This document shows, one piece after another, positions 24,649 through 36,733 of a DNA stretch of 64,000 nucleotides. Each line of letters starts with the position of its first letter. Positions within the stretch are counted from its first letter, which is position 1. The position numbers and the translations under genes were made by a program. A model generated the notes under the pieces. The model was not told where the DNA came from. It saw nothing but the letters and a program-made list of their open reading frames with translations, and made no database searches. The stretch is from assembly GCA_001600095.1 (NCBI GenBank), contig BCIX01000001.1, positions 7,465,198-7,529,197 of the forward strand. Reading direction: 5' to 3'. This stretch comes from Bullera alba (Eukaryota; Basidiomycota; Tremellomycetes; Tremellales; Bulleraceae).

Positions 24649-25270
24649 AGTAGTAGTGGTGGTGTATTGCTGGTGTGGACGGCGTGGATGGGGTTCTTGG
24701 GATGATCGTTGAGTTGGGAAGAAGGAGACCTGCACGAGGATGAGTCGACCTATATACACTTCGTTCGTCCCGGTGGTAATTGATCCCCATGAGTCATGAC
24801 CAATGACCCTCGCGCTAGCAGCTGCAGCCGGAGCGGGTCCGAGCTCGGGAGCAGGCTACCACTTGCTAAAACGCGTCGCGAGAGGTCGCGAGTCCCAGCA
24901 GGTCCTGCCCTGTCGTGGCCCGCCTGACCTAATCAGGTCCAACTAGGTCCATCTGCAGCAGCCTGCAGCTGCGGACATTGTCTGCTGCCGCCTGCTGTGA
25001 CGCTTGATGGATTTAATCGCTCAGCGCTAGCGCTCGCTGCGCTCATTGTCCTCCTCGAGCCTCCTCGGAGCTATGCTGTCCAGTTGCTGAATCAGATAAA
25101 AGATAAGCGTCCGAACTCAGGTCCGGGCTCACACGGACCGTTGGTTTGCCCGGATCTCACGCTTGGTCGGTCCGAAGCGACCAAGGGATTCAGGCAGTGT
25201 GGATTTAACCTGAAACGCGGTGGACAACGTCATGTCGCGTCATGAGTGGCGTGCGTCATCTACGCCACTT

Positions 25271-25330
25271 GCTCTTCTCTGCTCTTCTCTGCTCTTCTGC
25301 AGTCTTCTCTAGTCTTCTGCAGTCTTCTGC
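25271..25330. repeat. 10-bp tandem array, six units
   Basis: Six adjacent decamers: three of the form gctcttctct/gc and three agtcttctct/gc. The array is exactly 60 bp and pyrimidine-rich on the plus strand. Confidence 0.85.
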
Positions 25331-25520
25331 GCCCACGAACGAGATCCTGCAGGGCTCAGGCAATTTCAGGTCCGATAATTTGGGAAGTTGGTTCCTCGGT
25401 GCCATCTGGACTGAGTCCGAGGTTGGTCTCGCTCAGCCTGGCTCTCTCAGGTCTCTCTCGCTGCGACCGGCTGCCTCCGGCTGCTGATCGTCAGTGTGCT
25501 GCCTGAGAGACCTGCTCAAA

Positions 25521-25548
25521 TGTGAGATGTGAGATGTGAGATCTGAGA
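25521..25548. repeat. 7-bp tandem array, four units
   Basis: Three tgtgaga units followed by tctgaga. Confidence 0.85.
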
Positions 25549-25992
25549 CCGCGCAGGAGCTCAGCGTAAGTGCTTCGGGTCTCAGTGGGCCAGAAGGTCC
25601 GCTTCGGCATCCGGGATGGAGACACAGGGAGACACCTGATCTCATTATACCCGTACTGTATGGCGATACTGCGTCATTACACTCCGAGGGCTTGCGTCTC
25701 CTTGCCTCCCGGTAAAAACCTGCTTGCGACCCGAAATGTCCACGTACACTATACTGCCCTCGCTGACCCTCGCTGGCCCTCGCGTGCTCTGGGAGCACTG
25801 TCGGCCCCTTATTGCATAGGCAGCGGAGCCTGATCTGTGAACACGCTGCCATAGTCGAAGGATCCTTCTTCCAATAAACTCAATATCGTCGCTGCGGACC
25901 TGATCGCAATGTGTCAGCTCGCCGCAAAGTGCAGAGAATCGTGCGCCTCGAAATAAATCGCTGGTGGTGACCTGGCGAGAAGAAACTGTCAC

Positions 25993-28900
25993 TCACAGTC
26001 CACCCCCTTCATTCCCTTTCAACCCATCCGACACGTTGTCCATCCCCTCCATTGCCAGATTCTCCCCGACCAACCCACTTCCCGGCTGGGCAAAGTCGAA
26101 CCGAAGGTCCGCGGTGCCGACACCACCGCCGCCCGAATTGCCATAATCTCTGTAGTTGAAGTCTGAGCCGGTACTCCTCGGGCCACTGGCGTTGATATCG
26201 AATTCGTCGGTCATATTCCCGCTGAGGGTGAAATTGCCATTGCCATTTGCACTGACATTGCCGCGCCCCCTCTCTGTCCTCTCCTGTCCTTGCTGTTGGG
26301 CCAACTGATTGGGCAGATTGTTGGAGGCTTGTGCAGGGCTGAGAGCTCCCAAGTCGAAATACTCGTTTGTGTTGAAGAGCGCTTCGAGATCAGGAGGCAG
26401 ATCGCTCGATTTACCCAAGGCATTGAGGGATTGGTTGGCGCCGGGGTTGAGGATCGCGTTGGACATGATATCGCCGCCGGCGAAATCCATCATCGATGAA
26501 GGGCTAGGGCCGTTCGGGGCAGGCGATGCCGAAGCGCGTTTACGAACTGGTCGTAGCCATGCAGGCGATGGTCGTCCCGTGCCGTCTGGCACTCGAGGCG
26601 AGTCGACGGGAATGTTGCATACTATACGATTGTTAGCTGCTGGTGCTCAAGTGGCCATGATCCACTCACTCCTGCAAAACTCGTCGATGATATCGGCGGA
26701 TCGGAGGCCACAGAGGTACCGTCCTGAAAAGCGTCTCAACAGTCCGACGCAAGATCTCAACCCTTCGATGGCGGGGGAGATGATGGGTCTAAAGTCGGCG
26801 TTCCTGCAATTCAGAATCACGGCCACCAGCGTTCGTCCTGCTTGTGCCAGTTGGTGGATCACATGAACGCCATCTACGCGGGATTAGCATCACCAACTTT
26901 GCAATACAGCTTGGACTCACAGTATGTCATCATTCCTCGTTGACTCTACAGTATTGTCAGCGGTACAGCCCCATGCCGAGATTTACTCACGATATGGACG
27001 TGATCCGCGATGATGGTCAGAGCGCACTGCATGGCCTTTCTGCACAAATCCAAATGTCTCGTCCGCTCCTCGGTGTTTGACGCCGGCATCGCAACGAAAC
27101 CAGAGAAGCGATGTCGATAGATGAGCATCTTGACAAGATGTTCCAGCTGTCGTCATCAGCTGCGCACTGGATTGATCACTCACACAGTGAAGACGTTCCG
27201 CTTGGGTGATTCGTATAGGATCCCTAGAATTCGCCGTGTCAGAGTCGTAAGCCCAATTCTTTGGCAGGATCCTCTTCCACTCGTCAAGGAGGTTTTCCTC
27301 GTCGACGAGGGTGTCGTTCTGGAGCTGTCGTTTGGCGATGGTCGCCGAGGCTTGGGCGAGGAACGGTGATGTGGGGAATGCCGACGGCTGCGTAGCTGCA
27401 TCGATGACGCCCTGTATCGACATTAGTGAACTCCATCACATGACGACGTCGTGCTGACCTCGAGAACGACGTGAAGACGGATCGCGGCAACGAATGCGCA
27501 CATCCTGGAGCTATTCTCCTTCCCGCTAGACCCTTCTTTGATACCAGCAGAGGTCAGATCCTCGTCGTCGACAATGGTCGGTTCTGTCACATCGCAATCG
27601 CGCAAGTGGATGATGGGCGGTCTGCCAAATAACGCTAAGATGTCATCAGCCCCGAGATTGGGTTATTGACTCACCCGCTGATTGCTTGTCCCACGAGTAT
27701 ATCGACCAGAAAGTTCGCTAAAGCATTGTCAGCTCGTGCGAATACCACCAAGACTCACCTTGCGCGTCTCCCTCTCCACTGCATCAAAGTGGTCGTACGC
27801 GTCGACACTGCGATGCAGCCCACCATCAAGGCACAGTGTGATACTCTCAGCTTGAAGTGCAAACGCTTTACTCAGATTGCCCAGTCCAAAGGCGTATATC
27901 GCGGCGAGGAAGGCTGCCTGAATCGAATACAGAGTCGGTCTGTCCGCCGAAGGTAGATCTCTGAGCCGCTTGAACAGCTCGAAATAGGCCTTTCCCGCGG
28001 TCGACGGGTCTTGTGGGTTGGCCCGGACTCTTGGGTCGTCGACATGTCGGGAGGATAGGGTGCAGACGGCTACGATGAAGCATGCGAATCCCGGTTCACC
28101 CCATTGAGCAGGGTTGGCATAATCCTGCAAGAACGAGGGCACGTGCAGAAAGGGCCATAGGAGGTGCGAGGTGGACAAGTAGCATCGGACCAGGGTGTCC
28201 ATGAGGTCAGGGGGGATGACGCCTGTGATGACTTTCCAGGATGCTTCCGGGTTGAGCGTTTGGTGAGGTCGGGGCGTGCGATCGGGGAAGAATCGAGATT
28301 TTCGGCCTATAGGCGGTGATCTGGACGCAGTTCGACCAGATGCGCCCATATTGGAGTGGTTTTGACCCATGCCGATGCCCATTGAGACGGATCGGGAGGA
28401 CGATTGACGGCGAGTGGTCAAGTCGGGCGGTGTGTCGATGGTGGATGGGGATGCGAGGGGGTGATCACTGGTTGCGAGTGTTTCCGTTTCCTGTTCGGGG
28501 ACAGCGTTGGCGGCTGTCAAGAGATCCAAAAGGGGGAAACCCGACGTCGCGCCTTGCCATTTCGCCTGACCAATCTCATCTTCGTAAAAGAAGCTCATGC
28601 CCTCCATCCGTTTTGCCATCTCGTTGACTCCAAGATCCGCATTACTCCTCAACTTCTTCTGTCCTTGGTTCATGGCAAAGTAAGCATTCCGATCGGGCGC
28701 CAGTGTCGAGCTAGTAAAGGCGTTGCCGGAAGTAGTATTCTGCCAGGAGTTGGCTCCAGAGCCAGTCATATTGTCCTCCAGGCCGAAATTGGTCAGAAGA
28801 GATAGGTTCCCCCCGCTGAGTGCCTCAAGGGCGACTCCCACACCCTCTCCTTTACCCTCTTTCAGCCCGACGCCCGTACCACTTCCCAGCCTGGCGTCCA

Positions 28901-29546
28901 GCGACGATAAGAAGGCATTGTGGACTTTGGGTGGAACATCTCCGAGCATTGCTTCCAGCGCTGCCAGTCTCGCCTCCAGATTCGACTGTCCATCCGGCCC
29001 GCCTCCAAACGCCCCACCTCGCATGCTATTGAGCAGAGCGGCCGTGTTGGGCGGTATTGGATTCCTAGGCTGACTCGACGCTGGAGAATGCGGTCTCTTG
29101 ATACCGGAAGTGCTGGCGGATCTACCGTCCAATGACGACTTTGGCTTTGTCACGCGGCGGGACGGTGTGTGGAATGTACATTCATTCTTGGTCGCTTGGC
29201 ATGGTCCACATGGCTGTTGAGTATCACATCGGATCTTGCGTTTTCGGCATCGATCACAAGCGTGGGCGAGTCGCAGTCGAGGTCGTTTGGCTCCATCCGC
29301 GCCATGTCCGTCCTCATCTTCCGACTGATTGGGCGATTCATCGTCTGAATGGTGGACATGTTGATTCGTATGTTGTGGCTGGGTTTGTGACTGCGATTGA
29401 GACTGAGACTGACGGTTCTGAGAGTATTGCGATTGATTCGGATATGGTGCGCTCGTGTGACTCGGGTTTGCAGTGTGCGATTGATTATCCGAATTCAGTG
29501 ATGATTTCGACGACGAGGCCTGTGATTGCAGGAGATGCGGGTCCAT
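25993..29546 (-). CDS. Zn2Cys6 fungal transcription factor
   Basis: Nuclear regulator with an N-terminal binuclear zinc cluster at residues about 97-123 ([12 protein letters not shown]...[11 protein letters not shown]), preceded by a Gln/Ser/His-rich disordered stretch. The first exon alone codes about 600 residues. The fungal-specific transcription-factor homology region begins near residue 440 ([49 protein letters not shown]) and continues through several short exons with introns near 27730, 27640, 27420, 27180, 26990 and 26620. The C-terminus is Asn/Gly-rich and includes [21 protein letters not shown], an acidic-hydrophobic stretch typical of activation domains. Target genes are unknown. 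Confidence 0.9.
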
Positions 29547-30014
29547 GGTGAAGGGTTGGGAGAAGAGTGGTCTCGACCGCCTTCAGGCCAGCTGATATGA
29601 GTGCTGAGACTGTACTACGATCGCTAGATAAGTGACAATCAATGAGCTGCTCTCTATTGTGCCGCCCAAGTGCCTCCTCGTGCGGATGTCCGGAGATCGT
29701 CCCGGTCAAATTTGATTCCGTATGAGAGACAGTGACCGTGGGAGAGCTGGGGAGAGCGGTTAGTCGTGACTGTGGGGGAAGTGCGGGGTTGGAGAACAAA
29801 GATAAGAGATTTGGAACCGACCGTGATCGCGTGAGATCTGATAACATCTCCGACAGGTCGGTCATGATCTCAACAAAGTACAGCGGAGTGTAGCTCCATA
29901 TCACAAGGTCGCTAGCCGTCCACAGGAGGTGACCTTCATATTCTACGAAGTCTTCGATCACATTTGTAACTCGGTCCTTCAGTCACGAGGCATATAAGCA
30001 GCCTTACACTCGCA
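29547..30014. promoter_or_regulatory. Divergent promoter: Zn2Cys6 factor / FMP42-like transporter
   Basis: About 470 bp between divergent start codons. The minus strand is open here without an ATG, probably 5' leader of the regulator. Confidence 0.4.
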
Positions 30015-32390
30015 ATGGATCCGACAACGGTCTCGGCAACCAGGCGGATAGCCCAAGTCGGTGCCAGTATCCTCTTCTGGTGAGCCACTGGAAACTCAGA
30101 ATGATCTTCTAATCAGCTCACCTTGATTAGCTTCCTGACCGTCGGCTTGGTCTTCGGTAATTCCCCGTAACCGGATGTGATCGCACAGTCCACTGATGCC
30201 TTTCTGATGGCAGGCTTTGCGGCTCTCAAGCCGATTCTGCTGGATGCAGGCGTGTATCAGCACCTCTGTACCGCAGGCCAGAGTACCTGTAAAGCCCAAG
30301 ACACACGCCTGAACTCGCTGTTCGTTGTTGCTACCAGTGTGAACAATGTGAGCGCCGTCGTATAGGTACTATGCTGACTCGGGTAGGTTGCGGCGCTGCC
30401 CATGGGATCGTTCTTGGACAAAGTCGGTCCTAGAGTCGCTTGTATAACAGGAGCGATAATCTTTGGCCTGGGATGTGTTGTCTTCTCCCTGAACATCGTT
30501 ACGTCGTGTGAGTGGGCAAGAGCGCTATCTCGGCTAATCGTGTATTTTAGATATGGACACATACCTCCTGTGAGCAGGCACGATCTTTAGCTCGGCATAC
30601 TGATCTTGGCTACAGAGGGTTCTCACTGTTGGCTCTCGGCTCGCCAGCAATGTTCCTGGCACAGTTCCATCGTGAGTGACCTTCCTTTGTTGCAGCACCA
30701 TCACTGAGTCACTTGTCACCTTGCAGTGAGCAACGCATTCCCCGCTAGATCAGGTTTGATCCTCGGTGCCATTACTGGTGCTTTCGACGCTTCGTCCTTG
30801 CCTTTGTGTTTCTACAAAGTGGCCTACTTTGCCCTTGGCAAGCCCAGTGTGTGAGCGCTAAAGCCCAGTTTCGTGATTTACCACAGAGCTGACTACGGTA
30901 CATTAAAGTAAGATCTTCTTTCTGACATACACACTTGTGCCACTCTTGTAAGTGGTCGCCCTTCTGTCGAAGACACATATGAATCCCGCCTCCTCCAGGA
31001 TCATCATCCAGCAAATCTCTTTCGGCCCGTCCGAGATCTACACCCGTCCGGCACCGGGTCTACCCTCTCAGTCGGACATACACAGCTTCAGTATCCCCCA
31101 ACCAACACCTTCCCCATTCCCCACCGAGCAATCACCCTTCCTCTCGCCCAACGACTCGAGCTTTACCATCCGCCGGAGAGCGAGTATTGGTCCATCACCC
31201 GCTCTGGGCAATCGCCGCATGTCTTCTGCCTTCTCGAGGATCTCCTACGATATACCCGACACGGCTGACGACGACGAGGTGAAGCTGGCACTTGCCAGCG
31301 GGGAGAAGGGGGATGGAATTGTCGGCGTGATGTTCGGCAAGAGCGTCAAGGCCCAGATCAACAGTACTTGGTGGTGGTAAGTCTTGCGGATAGTGAGACC
31401 GGTGGTGTCTAACCTGGAGTCTAGGGCAATGGAGTTTATGACCGTCGTGCACATGTGAGCAGCGACGAACCAGGGTCGTCGTATCCTAAGCTGATTCGAC
31501 GCAGGACCCGTATCAATTGGTACCTTGCTACTGTCAACTCTCAGTTGATCTACTACACCGGTGAAGCTCAATTGGCGGATCGACTGACAGACGGTGAGTC
31601 AAAATTCCCCACTGTTCGGTTGACTGATTTCCTGCAGCTTTCATCTTCCTACTGCCTATCGGGGGGATCGTCAGTAAGTCCCCAGGACAGCACGCTGGTT
31701 GTAGCGCTGACGTTGGACCAGGTATTCCCTTTGTGGGCTACTTGATTGACACACGGCCCATCCTCGACATCACGCTCATCATGTCACTCATGGGTCTTCT
31801 CTTCGGAGTGCTGACCCTGCTTCCGACTACAATCCCGCAATTGATCGGGATCGCAATGCTGGTCGTCTTCAGACCATTGTACTACACTGCAATCTCGTGA
31901 GTATGCCAATACTTGTGGGAGCGAGCGCTGATGTCCGGATCAAGGGACTACGCCGCCAAGGTATTTGGGTATGTTTCAGCGATATCCCCTAGACGCCAAA
32001 CGTAACTGACACCTGCTAAGATTCGAAACGTTTGGAACGGTTTACGGTGAGTCTTCAACGGCTAGAAAAGTCGCACAAGCTGACAACCGATACAGGCCTC
32101 GCCATGACCATCTCCGGGCTCTTGGGCCTCATCCTTACTCCCCTCGGTGAGCGCCGTCTCCCTGTATTCAAGACTGTGTACTGAAGACACCGACCCCCGC
32201 AGATGTCCTCACGAAAGGGCCTTTGGGAGGATCGTACACTCCCGTCAACACTGTTTTGTTGGTTCTGGGTCTGCTATCCTCACTGGCACTCGCCTACAAG
32301 GTCTGGGCGGCGGGTCGTCCAGGCAAAATCCGGCTCGAGGAGGGTCATCCGGCTCGGACCGATATCATAATCGAGGACGACGAGGACTAG
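30015..32390 (+). CDS. FMP42/SLC43-like MFS transporter
   Basis: Integral membrane major facilitator resembling yeast Fmp42 and animal SLC43 amino-acid transporters. Built from about a dozen very short exons, so no single open frame covers it. Visible in order: a first hydrophobic helix (QVGASILFCFLTVGLVFGFAAL in part), LFVVATSVNNVAALPMGSFLDKVGPR (the MFS loop 2-3 motif), LILGAITGAFDASSLPL, a roughly 100-residue Ser/Pro-rich cytosolic loop (30970-31270), TWWWAMEFMTVVHM, LPIGGIVSIPFVGYLIDTRP, and a C-terminal helix before an acidic tail ending IIEDDED. Substrate and membrane are unknown; the Fmp42 link is by domain layout. Confidence 0.75.
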
Positions 32391-32617
32391 TACTCCATTG
32401 TACTACCTGGGCGGTGTAAAGCTAGGCCACTAGATGCATCATTGCAATATGAAAAGGCTATGTACTGTACTCATCGCAACGAGAAATATAATACAGGGTA
32501 AAGGTACAACGAGCAATGTGCTGAAATTATACTTGAAGAATACGACAGCGTCTCGCTGTTTGTAACGCAGACTGTCTATGGGATCGCCTGGGCGATAGAG
32601 TCACAGCGGTAGGAAGC

Positions 32618-33430
32618 CTATCCGAGCCATGTGTACAGGACGTTTTCTCGATAGACAGGTTCGTCCTCGCCTTGTTGAGTCGTAAGGATATCTCGGATCT
32701 AGCAGTTCAATCAGCGGGTGTCCGGCGACGAAACATGCAGACGACGATGGGGATTTCGATTGAAGCAGTACTCACCTCATCTGGTGGACTGAGACCCCAC
32801 TTCTTCGCTCTCTCCCATCTCTGCAGTCGAGTGATGCCGACCGAAGGTCCATACTTTGAGGTCATGTCAAATGTCCTCAGAATATCTACAATGATGATCA
32901 GCAACGTCCCCTCAAGAGTCATTGCTGCACTCACGATGAATGTCATTGTGGGTATCGGGACCAGCGTGGACTATACCCGAGGGTCAGCACGTCACTCACG
33001 TCATCACGTCTAGGACTTACTGGGAGAGATACCCCCAAGACTGGCTTTATAAGATTTCTTGATCGCATCCCACTCTTTGGCATTCACGTTCAACTGCCTC
33101 CTCTCCCCCTTCTTCAACTTGGCCTCACTGAGGCTTGTCTGGGAGACATCGATCGGGTCGAGCTTGCTCTTGTTGCCCAATCGTTTCTCGACCGCACCTG
33201 GCGCCGAGTGAACCGAAGTCTCTGACTCTGTCTGTCGAAGTGATGTGACCGATGGTGTTCGAGATAGCGCCGCTTTCTTTCCTCCTGGACCCGGTTTACG
33301 AGTTTGGAAACTGAGGGTGGGCTGAGAACTTGGGCGTTAGCGAGGTTGAGTGATAGAGCTCTTGGGATGGACATACCTGGGCAAGGTTGGCAGCCTTCTT
33401 AGTCCCTCTCGTACTGGATTTAGGTGCCAT
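32618..33430 (-). CDS. CDM1: DNA polymerase delta subunit 4 (Cdm1/PolD4)
   Basis: Smallest accessory subunit of replicative DNA polymerase delta. Five exons (33430-33377, 33321-33021, 32970-32935, 32885-32776, 32698-32618) sum to 193 residues. The conserved C-terminal core is clear: ILRTFDMTSKYGPSVGITRL, QRWERAKKWGLSPPDE, IRDIL. A basic N-terminus (MAPKSSTRGTKKAANLAQ) could act as a nuclear or PCNA-binding region. An overlapping minus-strand frame in exon 2 is out of phase and not used. The ORF is short and intron-split, which makes this subunit easy to miss. Confidence 0.88.
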
Positions 33431-33871
33431 GATGGACAGAGGACGATATTAAAGACGCTTCTCTGCTGTAGGAAGGCTTTGGCGCTTTGATGAATCGGTT
33501 GATCGTTGATTGATCGCAGTACTCGATCGGTTTCCGCCAGCGGGATTGAGTATTGAGACGATTCTTCGCAGGGTACTTGGATCTTGAGCGCTTGTTCTAC
33601 CTGACTAGCAGTGTATGAGAAGCTAACGGTGGATGTGGTATATGATGTGGACGAGAGAAGAAGAGCCAGAGTCAGAGATGACTCCAACGGTCAACCTGAA
33701 ACGGCCATTTCCGTCGATCGTTCATTTTTACCCGATCCGGTAAGAATTTGCCCTCCACCCAGGCACGCAAATTAGATCGCAACCTATGACGCAGCCATTT
33801 CGAGCCACTTCGACATTGCATACATCTGGCCTCTACACAACCTCTACAGCTTCTTGCAGTCTTGCACCAAC
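33431..33871. promoter_or_regulatory. Promoter region of PolD4 gene
   Basis: About 440 bp between the PolD4 start and the 3' end of the next gene. One minus-strand open frame here has a hydrophobic start but overlaps PolD4, and I do not accept it. Confidence 0.35.
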
Positions 33872-34711
33872 CTAGTACCTCTTCCATGACTGGTAGACGT
33901 CGGCAAAGTCCCTCTCGCTCAGGTTGTACAGAACGAAACGCTTGCGCTCCTCGCCATCCTCGCCCCATCGCAACGTACCTGGCTGATTGCGAAGCAATCT
34001 AACGTTGTTGTTCTTGACACGAGTCGCACCGCCCTCATCCCACAAATTGGTCTTTCCCTCAACAGGGAACGCTGAGATTGTTTCTCGCAGGAGGTCGTCC
34101 TGGCATCCCGCCAACGTCGCTCGGGCTTTGTCGTACCGAGTCATTGCGGCGCTGTCCAAGAAGTCAGTGACTACACTGGTAGGTTTGCCCTTTTCGACTG
34201 CGAACGCCCCTTCGAGAATGTCGATAAACGACTTCGAGACCGGGTACAAGGTGGCTACCAGAGGAACTTCCGACTCTTGGCCTTGCTGGAGCTCAGCGTA
34301 GGTGGCTCCGAGACTGGGCAGCCAAGAGCCCAGCTTGGCTTCGGATGGGAGCTCGCTCAACTTGCCGACATCGGTTTCCGCGGTGATGAGGGATGTGCCC
34401 CATGCATTCCTGGTCTTCTCCTTGTCGCCCCTGCTCATGGTGATGGTTGCGTTGCGCTCTTCGGATGGTATATTGATATCCCCATGATGGATGCTCCTAC
34501 CCTCGTTCCGGGTGACGACCATGGAATCGAACCCACACGGTCCCGAAGCTTCATATTCTCGGAGCCTGGCCAAAGTCGGCTTGTCCCGAGTCATGGTGTA
34601 TCTGACCTAAGACAGTGGCGAGTCAGTACCACATGACACCAAGATATCAACAATACGACTGACTTTGTCCTCTTCAGACACATCGTCCCAGTTGGATCCC
34701 GAGCCAGACAT
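33872..34711 (-). CDS. Orphan protein, family A copy 1 (about 260 aa)
   Basis: Not recognised. Exon 1 codes MSGSGSNWDDVSEEDK and is joined through a short intron to VRYTMTRDKPT, then one long exon to 33872. It is a clear paralogue of the gene at 35329-36174, roughly half identical by eye. Shared blocks: LREYEAS, FDSM-VTR-EG, LPSE, LGATY-EL-QGQE-EVP-VATL, FIDILE/FVDILE, VITDFL-like, QPGTLRW and KRFVLYN. No signal peptide, membrane segment or known domain was seen; it looks like a soluble cytosolic protein. A tataaa sequence on the minus strand (34826-34831) lies about 115 bp upstream of the start. Confidence 0.7.
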
Positions 34712-35328
34712 CACGTAAACACGCAGTTGATAGAGAGGTGTTGAAAAAGACGGGTAGTTTGAGGATCAGAGGCGTGAGTGTTATAGGTATGCAGCATTCA
34801 CCACAACATCAGCTGGTAAGGGAGGTTTATACGTCTGTGAGCTCTTTCCCCCCATCCTGGCCTAAGCGTGTCCGTCCTTTGTGCTGACCTCCGGCGTAGG
34901 CTTCACCTTTTCGTTTCACCATATGACAATGCTGCATTCGGTCGCTGAGCGGCAATTGGTCATATTGCTATCTTACGTGTGTCAAAATGTGAGTATCCTT
35001 TCGTGGAGAATCGCTTCTCTTCCGACTCTTGCTCGTGAAGATTACTCGTGTTTCAACTACGGATGACCTCGCAGTCGTATCTGACACTGGCTATCCACAC
35101 TCCTGCAGCGTAACTCTGATGTACATACTATCAGCTAATTCATCAGAAGGGCTGGCTCGTGACACGATGACAAGGCGATCCCCCCCCCCGATTGAGGTGC
35201 ACTGACTCGGCAGTCGAAACTGACCTGAAATCGTATGCAGTGACTGCCATACATGCTCTGACTCGCTTGTCCTCACCTCAGAATACGTAAAGCGGAGGAT
35301 GTCATCGCAGTTATCGTATCATTCTTCA
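34712..35328. promoter_or_regulatory. Spacer with promoter copied between family A genes
   Basis: About 620 bp. The part at 34820-34930 resembles the promoter of the second copy at 36265-36390 (shared TATA-side ctgtgag, cgtgtcc-tcct, cgtaggc and cgtttcac words). It also holds a 10-C homopolymer ending at 35189. Confidence 0.45.
34826..34831 (-). promoter_or_regulatory. Putative TATA box of family A copy 1
   Basis: TATAAA on the minus strand, flanked by sequence also present before copy 2. Confidence 0.4.
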
Positions 35329-36174
35329 CTAACGGTAGACGCTGGCAGAGTCACACTCAAAGACATTATACAGGACGAATCGCTTGTGCTCCTCGCCGTT
35401 CTCGGTAGTCCACCTCAACGTACCTGGCTGTTGAGCAACGGTTCTGAACACGTTGTTCTCGACCCGACCTGCGCCTCCGATGGACCAGGACTTGGCGCGT
35501 TCCTCTTCGCCAGCGGGAACTGCCGAAATGGTTTTCAGTAACAGCTCGTCCTGATACTCGGCGCTTTTGGCTTGTCCTCGATGATAGTATACCAAGCTCC
35601 TCTCATCCAAAAAGTCGGTGATCACTTCCGTCGCCTGGCCCTTGTCCCTTCCGAACGCTCTCTCGAGAATATCGACAAACGAGCCCGTGGCCGGATGTAG
35701 GGTCGCGACTGTTGGAACCTCGGCTTCTTGACCTTGTTCCAGCTCCTGGTATGTGGCTCCGAGACCGGACAACCAAGGCTCCAAGACATCCTCGGATGGT
35801 AGGACGCTGGCTTTGTCAACGGTCAACTCGGCACTCACTTGCGATTTACTCCATGCCGGCTTGGTCTTCCTCATGTTACTCTTGGACATGGCGATCGTAG
35901 CATCCTTCTGTTCGCGGTAGGTCCTCTTGGCAGACGGTATGGTGATCTCACCGCGGTGATAAGACTCGCCCTCTTTCCGTGTCACAATCATTGAGTCGAA
36001 CGTATTGGGGTTCGAAGCCTCGTACTCTCGCAGGGTATCCATGGTCGACTTGCCTCGAGTCATCGTATACGTGATCTATGCTGACGTTTCAGAATCACTG
36101 TCATTCCATCGATGCGAGGGCTCAAAATTCACCTTGGCATTGTGCCCACCTGTGTCGGAATCGTAATCAGACAT
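35329..36174 (-). CDS. Orphan protein, family A copy 2 (about 262 aa)
   Basis: Not recognised; paralogue and tandem neighbour of the gene ending at 33872, same orientation. Exon 1 codes MSDYDSDTGGHNAK, and the next exon starts ITYTMTRGKST and runs to 35329. The intron sits at the same place relative to the YTMTR motif in both copies, which supports duplication of an intron-containing gene. This copy has a short insertion (KRTYREQ) after the IPS motif and ends a few residues earlier. No domain, signal peptide or membrane segment was seen. Function unknown. Confidence 0.7.
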
Positions 36175-36733
36175 GGTATGAACTAGAGGTTCGTCGTGAC
36201 TTGTGAGTGATAGAAGTGATACTCTGAGAGAATGAGAAATGTGGATTGGACGGGGAGTGGCGTGGCCTTATATGCCTGTGAGAATCGGCTTGGCCCAAAC
36301 TCCAGACGTGTCCCTCCTCTGTAGTGCATACTGACTCTACCCGTAGGCGTCTTCTTGACGATGATCGTTTCACGGTGAGTGCTACGCGTTTGACTGTAAG
36401 CGTATATTGAGCCGTCCTTTCACCATCGTCATGGCTCGACAAAATGCAGGAGTAGACTGTCACACATCTCGAATCATCTGTCATGGACTGCCACATTCTA
36501 CTACGATCACTCTGACTTATGCCAAACGCGTGTCAAGGCAGACCTATCCTTTGATGAGCCTCGGTCCTCTGACATCTTCTCTGTTCACCTTTTGGTAAAG
36601 TGGGTCTAGTATCTGCGAGGCTAGAAGGCCTCGGCCTACACATACACAGTCCCTACCCGAGTCGAGCCTCGCCACTACCGTCATCCCCAATCACTATCAG
36701 CGCACCACACCACAGGTCTCCCACCTTCCAGAT
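36175..36733. promoter_or_regulatory. Divergent promoter: family A copy 2 / family B copy 1
   Basis: About 560 bp between two divergent orphan genes. It includes the promoter block shared with copy 1 of family A. Confidence 0.4.
36267..36272 (-). promoter_or_regulatory. Putative TATA box of family A copy 2
   Basis: TATAAG on the minus strand about 95 bp before the start codon, in the block shared with copy 1. Confidence 0.4.

Larger units (their letters stand above)
24649..25992. other. 1.3-kb gene-poor spacer with short tandem repeats
   Basis: No supported gene. It contains a six-unit 10-bp tandem array, a four-unit 7-bp array and many CTGCAG/CAGGTC-like words. Probably upstream control region of the small orphan plus the 3' side of the Zn2Cys6 gene. 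Confidence 0.4.

Noticed and set aside
29485..29961. Minus-strand 158-codon frame overlapping the start of the Zn2Cys6 gene
   Set aside because: No ATG at its start; likely 5' leader of the regulator.
33337..33687. Minus-strand frame with a hydrophobic N-terminus upstream of PolD4
   Set aside because: Overlaps the PolD4 first exon in another frame; no splice or conservation evidence.
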